Origin: Lindgomyces ingoldianus
Lineage: Eukaryota; Ascomycota; Dothideomycetes; Pleosporales; Lindgomycetaceae
DNA: 64,000 nucleotides
Reading direction: 5' to 3'
Assembly: GCF_010093535.1 (NCBI RefSeq)
Contig: NW_022985166.1
Coordinates: 1,644,978-1,708,977 of the forward strand
Position 1 is the stretch's first letter; the number at the start of each line of letters is the position of its first letter. Below are positions 44,719 to 56,345 of the stretch, in pieces. A program made the position numbers and the translations under genes. Under the pieces are notes generated by a model. The model had not been told where the DNA came from and did not search any database. It worked only from the letters and a program-made list of their open reading frames with translations.

Positions 44719-46667
44719 CTAGTACTCCTCATCCTCATCGTCCTCGTCATAAACCAACTTCACTGACGAACCCCCGAAAGCAAAAGCATTCTTGGCCAGG
44801 AAGGATGGGTCATTGACGTACTCTTCGACAGCAGCCTCTAACTGGGTGTCACTGAGGTCAATCGGAGCCGCATCGGGCATCTCATCGTCGAGACCCTCCG
44901 AAAACGCACTCGGTGAAGGCATGATCGCCTGCCTAAGCTTGGACGGCTTGGCGGGCGTGTGCTTTGTATATTTCGCGCGTTGAAGCCTCACTGGGTCTTC
45001 ATCCTCAGTGGTAGTGAGAGGAGATGGAAGGGTGGCGTGAGCGGGGGTTGGAGCTGGTGGTGGGGATTGCGTCCAAACTGGTGTCATGGGCTCCTCGGGG
45101 CTAAGAGAGTCATCGGAAGAATCGGAGTCACCTTCGGGAACGCAGAAAGTGCCAGTACCCTCAACATGTCCGGTGCGCTTAAGCTCCTTCTGGATAGCCT
45201 CACGATCGCGGGTCGGGGTAGTCGGTGTTGTGTTCTGTTGAAATACGTTGCCGCCCTGATACACGTGGTCTTCGTTACTGAACATTGGGGACGGTTGATG
45301 TGATGGACGTGGATGTAGGTCGATCTGTGAGCTGGAGTTGCCATGGGTGTCGACCTCATCTGCTGGGAGCTTAATTTGGGAGCTCGGGTTACCCTGAGTG
45401 TCGACTTTATCTTCTGATTGCATATCGTTCAGAGATCGAACGTCATCATCCGGGTATAAGTTGGTTCGGATTTTGCGACGTTTCCTCTGGGGCTTTCCTT
45501 TCGCGAGCATGTCGAGTACATAGTAGTCTGGGACGTCGACATCTTCGTCGGAGCTGTAATCGAAGAATGCATCTTGCAAGCCGTATGTGCCGGAGGACTG
45601 CCAGGGTAGTCGTGCTGGAATTTCCCCCAGGTCTTTCATCTTCATTCCTTGCTCGAGTAGCTTGCGCTTGTTGCCGATGGTTGCTGAACCTGCTTCGATC
45701 TTCTTCATCGTATCCTTGACCCACGCCTTCGCCTTTGGCTTCTCTTCCTGGGCGACACCCTTGAGGACCCGCTTCACGATGAGGCCACGGTCGGATGCTT
45801 GTCCATCGCGCTTCCTGGCGGTCTTCTTTGCGCTGTTCTTCGCGGGTTTCTTCGCAGGCTTCTTTGCGCGGATGGGTGTCATCTGTGTGCTATTTTCGGT
45901 CTCGGTGGGTGTAAGGCTCTGTTTGATCTCTGCGGCCACTTGGGCAGTGAGTTGTTTTGGCGGTGTCGCTTCAGGGGTTCGGAAGCCTGGAATCCAAGAG
46001 AAGAGACGATTGATGCTCCAAGTCGCTGTGTTTTGAATAGAGGCAGGTGGCGGCGTCTGGGAAGGCGCGACGGGCGCGACGGCCACGGCGGGCACGGCGG
46101 GCATGGAGGGGGGAGAGAGGGCAGGAAGCAGACCCTGGCGGGCCTCGGCCATAGCCTCGGCCTTTGCGTCCTCGATCTTCTTCAGTAGCACATTGGCAGG
46201 GCGTTGTTGCGGGTCAGTGTCGCGGTAATAGGCTTTGCGCCAGAAGTCAGCATCTCTCTCCTTGTCTTGAGCTTTCTGCTTGTATTTCGAAAGCTCTTTC
46301 TTGAGGTGCGCGATCTCCCTGTCCTCTTTCCATTGTATTAGTCTGTCCTCCAAGGGGGAAAGAAAAAGCGATACTCACTTGCATCCTCTTCGAAGAAGAC
46401 GCCCTTGTCGCCATCTTCGGCCTCTTCCTCTTTTGCCTCCATTTCTGAAGGAGGATCCTCCTTTTTGGTCGTCTTCTTCTTCCTCTCCGGCTCTGGGAGA
46501 GCTTGGAGCGGGGAAGCGGCGGCCTTGGTGGACCGCAATCGGCGGCGAGGGGGGAGGACGGGAACAGGAGGAGGAGACCACCCCTCCAGGCGCCTCCGCC
46601 GCCTGGTGCGGGGGGACGGAGCGCGGGGGGGTTCTTCCTGAACCGCGCGCGAGCGGGTTGAGACCAT
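44719..46667 (-). CDS. Basic coiled-coil hypothetical nuclear protein
   Basis: I do not recognise a family with confidence. The model is exon 46667-46375 and exon 46318-44719, 630 residues, joining EEDASE to EIAHLKKELSKYKQ; the alternative GTGAGT donor breaks frame, and this choice places an ACTAATA branch motif inside a 56-nt intron. Residues 1-95 are Arg/Pro then Lys/Glu-rich (RSTKAAASP, PERKKKTTKKEDP). Residues about 97-145 form a coiled coil followed by DADFWRKAYYRDTDPQQR. Then come a Pro/Ala-rich segment, a Lys/Ala-rich basic block (KKPAKKPAKNSAKKTARKR) like histone H1 tails, and a Ser/Asp-rich region with an acidic end (DEDDEDEEY). Nuclear or spindle-pole location is a guess. Confidence 0.78.
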
Positions 46668-47374
46668 CTGGCGCAAGTCAGCAAAGTCCCTAAAGGCGAG
46701 GTGAAGGTTACTCTAAATGCAGGAGTGATCCTGAACTGGGGCGCACGGCGAATTGGATGGCAGGAGAAGATGATTTGGGATGTGTGGGCAGGAACAAAGC
46801 GTGGGACGTACCTTGAGTGTGTTGTTGGAGAGCAAGAGCAATTGTGTTGTCGAGTTCGCGGTAAACCATGCGACCACGCTAAGAATTTAGCGTTGCTAAC
46901 TAAGCAACCATATGTGGCGCAGGCCTTTGGCTCAAGGCGTTTCGCCACACCGCGCATTGTTTAGGGCCTCAGACACAACTCGTTGTCAGACAATGAGGAA
47001 TATAGCTAGAATAGAAATCCACGACTCGGCTCTTGCTTGAATAAAAGTCAAGATTCACAGGGTGCACATTTCTGTTCTTGATTGACCCCCCGCCACAGAG
47101 CAGTTGTGTGGCGCGTATGGCACATTATCTCACATAACGTGGAATATGATTAGAATAGAATCTATCTGCTAGTCTTCTTGCTGGAATTAAACAGAATGCT
47201 TATTAGATACAAACTCCTGTTCATGATTATCCCTCTCTTCTGCATTCGGTGTTCAATGGTCCTCTCGTATCTAATGTCTTGGCGCGGCTAGATGTGACCC
47301 TTGCTCGCCAGTTAGGCACTGTGCATCATCAACCTCCCACCTCCACCCGACTCCCCTGCAAATCATCGCGCATC
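46668..47374. promoter_or_regulatory. Divergent promoter region with old tandem duplication
   Basis: Separates the starts of the coiled-coil protein gene and VMA6. Two related stretches of about 100 bp (about 46994-47098 and 47149-47238) share GAATAT..TAGAATAGAA, CTTGCT and TGTTC..GATT blocks, so the region looks like an imperfect tandem duplication. Confidence 0.5.
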
Positions 47375-48643
47375 ATGGAGGGTCTCTTCTACAATGTGAA
47401 ATATGGGTATTCCATCCTATTTAAATCCCTTTAAACCTCTTTCTGATGATTTCACAGCTATATCGAAGGCATCGTGCGTGGTTATCGCAACGCACTGCTC
47501 ACCAGCCAGAGCTACAGCAACCTAACGCAATGCGAGACTATCGACGGTATGCCCTCGAACTCAAGCACACTAAAAGTACAATAGAAGCTAACGAACTCCT
47601 GAAGATGTGAAGCTTCAGCTCTCCCCTGCCTATGGCGACTTCCTCGCATCCCTGCCCCCCAACCCATCTACCTCCGCCCTCGCCAACAAGACCACCGAGA
47701 AGCTGGTATCCGAGTTCCGCTACCTCCAGGCCAACTCCACAGGCTCGCTCGCAAAGTTTATGGAATACTTGACGTATGGATACATGATTGACAACGTTGC
47801 GCTGCTGATCACAGGCACACTTCACGAGCGAGATACGCGGGAGCTGTTGGAACGGTGCCATCCTCTCGGCTGGTTTGAGACCATGCCTGTACTGTGTGTA
47901 GCGACGAACATCGAGGAGCTGTACAACTCCGTCTTGATCGAGACGCCTTTGGCACCTTACTTCAAGGGCTCCCTCAGCCACCAGGATCTGGACGAACTGA
48001 ACATCGAGATCATCCGGAACACACTGTACAAGAACTACTTGGAAGACTTCTACAACTGGGTCAATACAACACCGGAAGTGGCAGGAACTCCCACGGCTGA
48101 GGTCATGACGGAGGTGCTAGAGTTTGAGGCTGATCGAAGGAGCATCAACATCACGCTAAACTCTTTTGGCACCGAACTTTCAAAGGCCGACCGGAAGAAG
48201 CTGTATCCCAACTTCGGCCGTCTGCATCCCGAAGGAACGCTGATGCTCTCGAGGGCAGACGACGTGGAGGGTGTGCGCATCGCCGTAGAGAGCGTCGCCG
48301 ACTACAAGACATTCTTCGACCAGACAGGCCTCAGCGGTCAGAGCGGAGGCGGTGGTCTTGGAAACATGGCCGGTGGTGTAGGTGGAGAGTCTCGGAGCCT
48401 CGAAGATCTTTTCTACCAGAAGGAGATGGAGATTTCAAAACTGGCCTTCACTCGACAGTTTACGCATGCTGTGGTGTATGCTTGGGTGAAGTTGCGGGAG
48501 CAGGTCTGTACCACCTCTCTTGCTCTTTCCATGTCCTCCAGATGGCTGACTTCGTACAGGAAATCCGCAACATTACCTGGATAGCCGAGTGCATAGCGCA
48601 GAACCAGAAAGAGCGAATTGGGAACTATATTAGCGTTTTTTAA
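47375..48643 (+). CDS. VMA6: V-type proton ATPase subunit d (Vma6)
   Basis: Couples the V1 rotor stalk to the Vo ring of the vacuolar proton pump. Predicted exons 47375-47406, 47458-47546, 47605-48503 and 48560-48643 give 367 residues, a length close to the family norm (about 350). Protein starts MEGLFYNVKYGYIEGIVRGY, joins TID|DVKLQLSPAYGDFL, contains the ANSTGSLAKFMEYLTYGYMI, ECHPLGWF-like (ERCHPLGWFETM) and APYFKGSLSHQDLDELNIEI signatures, and ends WIAECIAQNQKERIGNYISV-F. A Gly-rich loop (SGGGGLGNMAGGVGG) is a fungal feature. Without the last splice the frame would end 27 residues after KLREQ in unrelated sequence. Confidence 0.96.
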
Positions 48644-50957
48644 AGAAAGGAGATGTGTACTTCTAAGCGTGTTGGTTCGGCCACAATTCGTCTCCATATT
48701 GGCGTAGAGGGTCCGGTTTGTATATCTATTAATTAAATGTTTCCCTACATATCTTTGACATCTTTTCGTTTTCCAGCCTCCATCAAACATCCCCTAGACT
48801 ACAATTCATAGAGAAGCTCCACAGTCTTTATTTCTTCCTTCTTGTGGCTTCCTATTGGCTGCCCATGCAGCGCCGCCAAGTATCGTTGACTCGGTGCTCT
48901 CCTCAGCAACACGTCCTACCCTGAACCTCTCCAAGACTACAATCCATAGCGATATTCCACAATCCTACTCTCTTACTTACTATAACTTCCTATTACCAGC
49001 CCATCCATGCAGCACCATTTGAGCATCATTAACTCCATACTCTCCTTAGCCGTTCCCCACAACACCCTCTGACTTACCACCCTGACTTACCACCCCCTAG
49101 TAGTTCTTCTAATTTGTAGCTTACGGCGATAGAAGACTACTCTCATGCCTTTCTTGTAACCCGCAAAATCTTTCCTTCTATGCTTATCGAGATGGACATG
49201 CTGAAACACAGAGTTTAGAATGCTTCCGCTGACAATTGTGTGCTATTCGCAGTACACCCACCAAATCAACATCCTCACTCCGCTCAATTCACTCCTGTAT
49301 CTGATATCATGGAGGCCTACTCGCGGCCTACCATCTAAATACATTCATGCTGCGTCCTCTACACTCCAACAAATTCCCTCTCGAACTCAATTTGTTTTCG
49401 CTCTCGCATCTGTCTCTGTCTGGGCACTCATGGTGCGTACGGAATGAGGCTTCTGCTAGACCACAGGTTTCTTCTGTTACGCTGCAACCCATGAATACCA
49501 ACGCAATACCATAAAGGAGATATTCTCTCGCATAAGGCATTTACAAAGACGAGACTGAGGCCACTGACATGTTACACAGCCCTCAAGAATCTCAGGCTAC
49601 AATTTCAGAGAACAGGCGCTTGTCACGCTATACGGCCGCTCTGTTGCCTTAAAGAATAACACTTCTGGGGAGAGCATAATCTCAGACCCCTCCCGGTCTG
49701 CATTCCTGACAATAGCGCCTCCGTAAAGACCAGGATGTGAATTACCGACATATCATAGTTCCTCCGTAACCCTGATGCCGCACTCATGGAGAAGCAGTCA
49801 TTCTCCAGGAAACTTGCTAGATGTTCAAACGTCCATTACCAACACTGCTTCCTCATCCTGCAAGAGAGGAACGTGAACTCTCAGATTTGGAATTCCTAGT
49901 CAACGACGAGCAGCCGTCCCTACTTTCGAATCGATGCTTCTGAAGCGCCGGTGTTGTGTACCTTGAGCACGAAACCCACATGTGGTGCCCAGTTTTAAGA
50001 TATCCAAAGCCTCGACATTGGAGGGTTTTGACAGAAAAGATAAACCAATATCAAGCCACCCACCGAAATGAGCTCGAAAGGGAACTGCATGACCGGAAAT
50101 GGAAGTGCTGCAGCCTGCATTGCAGTCATTTGCGGTTCCCAAAAGTCTGGTTGCGTCTGGCTCGCATTTGGCTTGCATCTCAGCTCCGAAAGAGAGAGAC
50201 ACGGTTGAAAGAGGCTATCGACAGCTACTGCGGGCTGTGAGACGGACCGGAAGCTGAACAGCATGGTCCCGGGTTTGTGCAGGGTCTGCTGGAAGAGATC
50301 TTCCGCTGTCGAGAGACTACCATTGTATTGATTCTGCCGGGAATGATTGGGGCTGAGAGACTTTGTGTCAGAGATCCACAACGACATCACCGCTCCGTTA
50401 TATATACAGGCGGGAGAGCGGGTAGAGGTAGACACAATAGAGTTCGTTTTCATGCAAGGGTAAATATGCTTGGACCGTGAGCTGCCCCCACGTTCAGTTT
50501 CGATTCCATGTGGCGCTCGTGGCGGCCACGACACGGCGCTTCGTTTCTTGTCGGCTCTTGAGATGCATGCATGCATGGCCAGGTACACCCAGCCCAATGC
50601 AAAAGGGCCAGCGTCGTCATATCGGAATGCATTATTGCCATGCGTATCGCAGTTGATAATGCAGCTTTTGTGAATGGCGTGCGCAGTTCAGCGCAAGTGC
50701 GGGTTTTTCCCGCAGCGCAACGAACGAAAGGGGCAAGCCCTGGCCTAAGACTATTTCCTGGGTGCCGGCTCGTCATTTTATTGAAGTGCCTGCCCAGCGG
50801 TTCCCCATTTCTCCTCTCTTCTTCGAACCCACTAGTCTCCTTTGGTTTTGACTTTGAACGCTTCTCTCAGTTATAGCTGTCTATTCTTCAATGCAAGCTT
50901 TTCTCCCAAATTCACCTGCGCTGCATGCCTCCTTTTCCACCATCCTCGCCGTAAGCC
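48644..50957. other. Intergenic, 2.3 kb
   Basis: Contains an imperfect tandem duplication (48795-49065, separate entry). A minus-strand frame at 50597-49995 (200 codons) starts MGWVYLAMHACIS and has no recognisable domain; I treat it as unsupported. The last 200 bp are C/T-rich and serve the next gene. Confidence 0.5.
48795..49065. repeat. Imperfect tandem duplication, about 145-bp unit
   Basis: Two consecutive stretches share AGACTACAAT(T/C)CATAG, CTTCCTATT, GCCCATGCAGC versus CCCATCCATGCAGC, and CTCTCCT(C/T)AGC in the same order. Many differences are transitions. It lies 3' of VMA6. It looks like an old duplication that has been decaying. Confidence 0.6.
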
Positions 50958-52123
50958 ATGGAGTCGACCCCCAACGCCTCCGAAAGCTTGACCCTGTCGC
51001 CATTCGAGATCCCCCATGAGGACGTCGAAGCGCTCTGCACATCAGAGGGATTCCAAGTGTTGAGGAGATGTCTTGCCAAAGACCTCGAGTATGCCCGACC
51101 CATCTCCTGCATGTCTGTGAACCCCCGCTGATAACCGCCGCCACGTCAACAGCTTCTGCACCGAGCACCAGACTTGCGATAAGCAGGCTCAAGACAAATG
51201 GCTGCTTCACCGCGACTTGCTGCATGCTCTGGTCATGCCCGTGGTCGAGCTTTTCCATCATGCCGAGGCTCTCGCTGAGGTTGCGCTTTGTATCCCCAGG
51301 CCGGAAGACCTTGAGTTAGCATTTAGGGGAGAAGCGCGCGGTGCGTTTCTCTGGATGCAATGCTTCATCTCGGAGGAAGAGGATTGGTGTCGTACGCGGG
51401 GCTGTCCAGGTAGGTTCTCACACAATGAACAGAGCAGAGCTATTGAAGCTTGGGACATGGGGAGCTAACTACGAGTCATGCCCAGCTTGTGTCACAATGG
51501 CGACGATGAGCACCGAGTCGCATATCCGCCTTACCATCGCAGCATCTCTCCTCTCAACCGCCTCAATCTCCTCTCCGCATTCGTCTCCAGCCACCTCAGG
51601 AAATTCCTCTCCAGCAGAATCTCCTACCTCCCCCATCTCACCCACCGACACCGAAACAGAAGCACCCAGTCCGAGACTCAGTCTTCCTCCACTACCTCAA
51701 GTCCTCCCCGCGCTCCGTGAGGCCCTCGCCTCTGATCCCTTCTGGGGCCCAGACTATTGGCCATACCTCTTCTCGCGCTCAACGCAGCTCTCAGCCGGCA
51801 TCCAGTGTCTAATCGCCGAATGCATAAGCCTAGAGTCCACCGTGCCCTCGAGCACAGATTCCACACCTGCCCCAAAGCGCAATGTCACTATGCCGAGCTT
51901 CCTAAGGAGCGCCTCAGACGGACAGTGCAAGCAAGAGGAGAAAGGCACCAAGCTGTGGAAGAGTAAAATGGCGAAACATCAGTTGAGAATGAAGGGTGAG
52001 GAGATGGATATCATGCGACGTTGTGCGCTACAATGCTGGGCTGCCGCCGCTGTGCCCTCGAAGCTGAGGAATGAGATTCTTGGAAAAGGTGAGAAGAGGG
52101 TGAGGAGTTTGACGTGTCCGTGA
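50958..52123 (+). CDS. Hypothetical protein, three exons
   Basis: Predicted exons 50958-51088, 51153-51409 and 51486-52123 total 1026 nt, 341 residues, with all three phases consistent (CTC GA|C TTC and CCA G|CT TGT). The protein starts MESTPNASESLTLSPFEIPH. Residues 45-140 are helical and Cys/Trp-containing (FCTEHQTCDKQAQDKWLLHR; WMQCFISEEEDWCRTRGCP). A Ser/Pro/Thr-rich segment follows (SPATSGNSSPAESPTSPISP), then a conserved-looking helical end (FWGPDYWPYLFSRSTQLSAG; MDIMRRCALQCWAAAAVPS). No signal peptide or membrane segment. I do not recognise the family. Confidence 0.7.
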
Positions 52124-54139
52124 AGGAATATTTTCTGTGCCTGTTCCAGGTTTGGGTCTCTGGGTAGGGCAATATATGTTGCATGCATAGCCGCCTGTCG
52201 TTCTCGTGAGATATGTGACGAGGTAATACGAGCGAGAGGTGGCAAGCGAAGGCGTTTGGAAGGAGGGCTTCGGTTGCATAAGATACCACCATGGCATTCT
52301 GGGTTCTGGGTTGGATTTATTTGTCGAGCTGAGGGCTCTCTTTCCACTTTGTCAGGCTTTCAAAAATTTCCCTTTCTTGTACATATACATTTCCAACTTG
52401 CTTCAGATCTTGGGCTGTGTATCGTTCACTCGACGTTTCGATTTGCGTACACCGTTTAATTCGAAGCGATTTCTTGAGTCTATCAAAGTTGGCCCTTCTT
52501 CTCTTCGGCACGATTACCTATCTAGGTCCTCCTTCGAGAGCAAGATGGAAGGCACAAACATCAGGTACCAGCGGAGGAAGAAGTCGCAGTCCACGGCCAT
52601 TCTAGGCTCTGCCTATATCAACTACTAAACACCGAGAACATAATGGATACTTCGTTGGTACCACTTCATTCCTTGCATACTTTGACACCTCTTCCTCAGT
52701 ACAGACTGAACAACCTCTCGTCGAGATCCATCCCGCGAGTATCGACCTGCACCGTCCCTGCATCTTTGCTTCCCGAATTGTCCTAGGTCTTCATCTGCCA
52801 TCAACCCCAACTAGTGGCACACTCCTAGAAAAGGAATTGACATGGGGGTTTCTGATATGCATGATGACGTCCATCGCTGGCTTCGGTGCACAGGATAATT
52901 TGCAGAACTTTTAATGCCCTTGAGGGTTATATATTACATGTGGGTACCTCCACCCACCCTATGGTTGGGTAGAGATGCATTGGACACACAGGTTGCAACT
53001 GCGACTTGAGCAATGGTCGGCATCGGGCAGAAAATAATAAAGCGAGGATGTGAGTTGCACCGCATCACTGCAACTTCGTAGTTAAGCTAATGTTGAGCAG
53101 ATATCGTTAATTAGCATCGAATTGTCGATGCGATAATCTTAACCAATGGTAGACGGAGTTCGCTGCAACTACAAGGAAGGGTTAATTCCTTACTTCCAAC
53201 GCCATGGAACAACATCTATGAGAAAGAGACTAACAGCATAGTAAACCTGCATCAGCCCTCATTCAAGAAATCTTGACGCTGATAAGAAAGTTCACGAGAC
53301 CAGCATGCAGCCAACTGGTATGCTCAGATCAACATCCACCAAGTCTACCGTACATATATATCTAGCTCATGAAAGACTGACTCGGCAGACATGTGACGAG
53401 GCTCCAATGATGCGAACGGCGCCGCAAGTTGATTCTCCGGCTGAATACAGCATTCCTATGTCGGTCGGTGGATTACAATAGTCCTACCAATATGCTGGGA
53501 AGGTAGATCTCCGGGTCACGTTCGTAAATGGCGTGTCCTGGATTCGAATCACCCCTAGCGAAGACATCTAGACGTAATAAGTGGCGATGGGTTATTGCGG
53601 CATTTCCGTAGGTCGAGTGTTTGGAAGTAAGTGGGCTGGGGGTAATTCAGAGAGCTCAGCTGAGGGAGGGAAGGAAGCAAGGTTTATGGACGTTGACGCA
53701 TGGGATTGGAGTCTTTAACATTTTAACACCAAAGAACTTGGAAGAACGTCTTTTGGAGGTAAGAGTAGCCTCCCAAACTCTATTGCAGCCTTGTTCTAGC
53801 CCAGGTTTGCTTCTTGATTCCTGGTTGAATCGCTCCTTTCTGGTATGAAGCTTCAGGTATTATCCACTATTGCGCTGTTGGTAGAGCCGCGGACTGGGGG
53901 ACTAGATCTATATATCAAGTCTTCACAGACAGGTAAGTTAGGTTATTTTCTTCGTGGAATTCAGTCTTCATTCTCCGGAACTTGTATACCGCATACTCAT
54001 GGTTTCTCGTTCTACTCCAAGTACAAGTCTCTACTTCTATTTCTTATCTATTTAAATATTTTCTTCAGCGGAATTGTTTTAGGCACTTACACACCAATAA
54101 ATATTTGTAATCTCCACGACAATAGACATAATGCTGCAT
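52124..54139. other. Gene desert, left part
   Basis: Two kilobases with only short frames lacking recognisable features. A tRNA-like GGATTCGAATC motif near 53531 was tested and does not fold into a cloverleaf. Confidence 0.5.
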
Positions 54140-54665
54140 AGATTTGCCCGCACCGATGGTAGCACAACCTAACCTCTGCGATACTGCAAACAACATCTAC
54201 TGCAGTGGAACATGGAAAGTCCTCCAAAACAAGCTCGAATATATCAAAAACATGGGCTTCACTGCCGTAGAACCTCTTTTGTTCTCCTGATTCCCCATCA
54301 TTCCCTAATAATTCACCCAAGATTTGGATCTCCCCCATCACAGCCCAAGTCTCGCAAGCTTACCACGACTACTACCAAACGGACCTCTACACCCCCAACT
54401 CCAACTTTAGCAGCTCCTCTGGTCTCAGATCCCTCGCCGCAGCCGTCCATGAAAAAGGAATGTATTTCATGGTGGACGTAAAACCACGTGGACTGGCCAG
54501 CCTGCCACGACACCGTTAACTACACCATCTTCAGACAGTTAAATAAAACAGAACATTACCACTCCTACTACCCGTTGACTAATATGGCGAATCAGAGTGA
54601 AGTCGAGAAATGCTGGCTCGGAGATTGCAAAATGGCGCTTCTGGATCTGCGGACTGAGAATAGCG
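54140..54665 (+). pseudogene. Degraded secreted alpha-amylase (GH13) fragment
   Basis: The forward strand still spells the fungal alpha-amylase N-terminal region in order across different frames: RFARTDGSTT (54140-54169), a frameshift, NLCDTANNIYCSGTWK, LEYIKNMGFTAVE, a gap with stops, YHDYYQTDLYTPNSNFS, LRSLAAAVHEKGMYFMVDVK, DTVNYTIFRQLNKTEHYHSY, and VEKCWLGDCKMALLDL. Intact enzymes have an Asn-His motif right after MVDV; here it is lost. The catalytic domain beyond this (the catalytic Asp/Glu region) is missing or unrecognisable. The signal peptide is not visible. It is a non-functional relic, not a RIP product, because C and G remain common. Confidence 0.8.
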
Positions 54666-55427
54666 ATGTGGCCTGTATAAATCAAAATCGTCTCCCCTCC
54701 TGCCTTTTTTCGGGAAACCTTCAATGTAGATACACCCACCCATACGATCACCATTGGTAGTGACTCCATCAAGATTCTCAGCCCAGTGCTCATACTGAAT
54801 TCGAAATGCCGCTCTATCTTAGAACGACCAACCAAGGTCAAGAAATTATCGGATGCCGCGGACATCAAGTTCCTTCTCTTGTGATTGGCAACTATTAATG
54901 CCTTCTCAACAGCCCAGGACGACCCAAATGCCAGCAAAGAATTTGTAGAGTAGTTTATCGCGACATACACTAGTAGAGATTACTGGAAGAGTGCGAGATA
55001 CAGTCTCCAGACAGGTGGGTCTCATTTCCCCAAATTCCAATTCCCTAAGTTGACATTCCCTATCAACAGGTTCATTCTGAGGCCTCGGGCACACGCTAGA
55101 GGTTAGGACTGTCAAATGATTAGTCGTGGGCCCGTATAGAGTAAGTGTTGGAATTGAGGTAGTGTATGACTGGTGGTGGCGGCTTCCTGGTCTGCATTAT
55201 GGCTGAGAGTTCTTAGATGGGGAGGATCCATTGTAGAGTAGAAGAAGTCTCCTAGTCTTGTAAAACAGCATGAGCGATACATAAGGTAGCGGTAAGGTTA
55301 AAATTGTTCGTCAAGTGACTGGTCAGTGATGGAACAGGCACTTGGCTCATAACACTGCACCCTCTCTTCTATCCCATGTTGGGTCCCGTATGGAAAGGTC
55401 TTCAAGCTACCAAAGCTCTTAAGCTCC
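54666..55427. other. Gene desert between two relics
   Basis: Nothing recognisable; it may hold the further decayed 3' part of the amylase relic. Confidence 0.4.
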
Positions 55428-56345
55428 TTACTTATCAATATCCCCCAAGTCGCCTGGTTTAGTGTAGCCGTTCGCCACGCCTTCATTCGTCTCCAAATGG
55501 TCATAAATTTCCCAGCCATCTTCTTCTTTCCAATCTTCCTCCTTTTCAGGGAAAAGATTATGCATCGAGGCTAACAGTTGTACCTCCATTTATCCACTGA
55601 ACAATGCCTTGTTGTCGCAAGCAGAGCATTCTTGAAACTCGTGTGTCCTTTCTCGTAATGCTTCTCGAACACTACGTTGATGAGAGATAAACGATACAGT
55701 GCCATGGCTCATTCTAGACAGGACATCGAAATGATACTGACGGTGCTTATACATTAAGCGTTCTGCGAACGCCCGTTCTTGCAGTACAGGCGCCCAGCTA
55801 TAAAGATAGGCGATTTGAAGGGCGATATAGGTTTAAAGTATATCATTATTAGAGGGGCAGTCTAATAGGTTGTTGATTAAAGCGTCTAATAAGCCTGCTA
55901 TTAGAGGAAAGACAGTACTGACGGGGTTATTGAATTGTCTAGGCCATATCCTTCAAGGTTGAAATTCTAGTCTGCAGCTAGAAGGAGGACGGTAGTCGTC
56001 GTCCCCGGAGGCTTCGTACCTGGTGGTGGAGGCATAGAGGTGTGCGGGTGAGGGTTAGATAGTTCTGCTTCGTGACTATCTTGAGGTGGTGGTCTCAGAC
56101 GACGCTGTGCGTAATCTACGTTTGCATTTCCAATTTTGCCCTTCTCTTGTAGAACAAAAGTCCATCCATTTTAGATAAGCACCTGTGCGGCTGTCAATGT
56201 CTGATACAAGGACGTATAAGTCGAACACAATTGTTGGGACGCCATAGTAGGCGACAGCATCCTCGAACCAAACTACGCAAGGAATTCCGTGGTCATGCAA
56301 AATATAGCACGGTTGGTGTCGCGGATTCGAATTGTTGGTCGCCAT
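55428..56345 (-). pseudogene. Relic of an unassigned fungal protein family
   Basis: On the minus strand a start-like frame (56345-56076) reads MATNNSNPRHQPCYILHDHG then IPCVVWFEDAVAYYGVPTIV and FDLYVLVSDID. Further on, frame about 55800-55595 reads MYKHRQYHFDVLSRMSHGTV and ISHQRSVREALRERTHE, is cut by a TAA, then continues in the same frame NLFPEKEEDWKEEDGW to a stop at 55428. The pattern (HG(I/V)P..WFEDA..YYGVP, then RQYHFDVL, then HQR..RE) is what I remember of a widely duplicated fungal protein family of unknown function. Stops and lost segments suggest a pseudogene, but a spliced short gene is possible. Confidence 0.5.

Noticed and set aside
49995..50597. 200-codon minus-strand frame
   Set aside because: No recognisable domain or signal peptide, Cys/Ser/Pro-rich random-like composition, no splice partner; not enough to call a gene.
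53505..53560. tRNA-like motif GGATTCGAATC near 53531
   Set aside because: The flanking bases do not pair into a five-base T stem on either strand, and no acceptor stem or D-arm could be found.
54539..54970. 143-codon minus-strand frame over the amylase relic
   Set aside because: No domain; the plus strand carries the GH13 blocks, so this is a chance frame.
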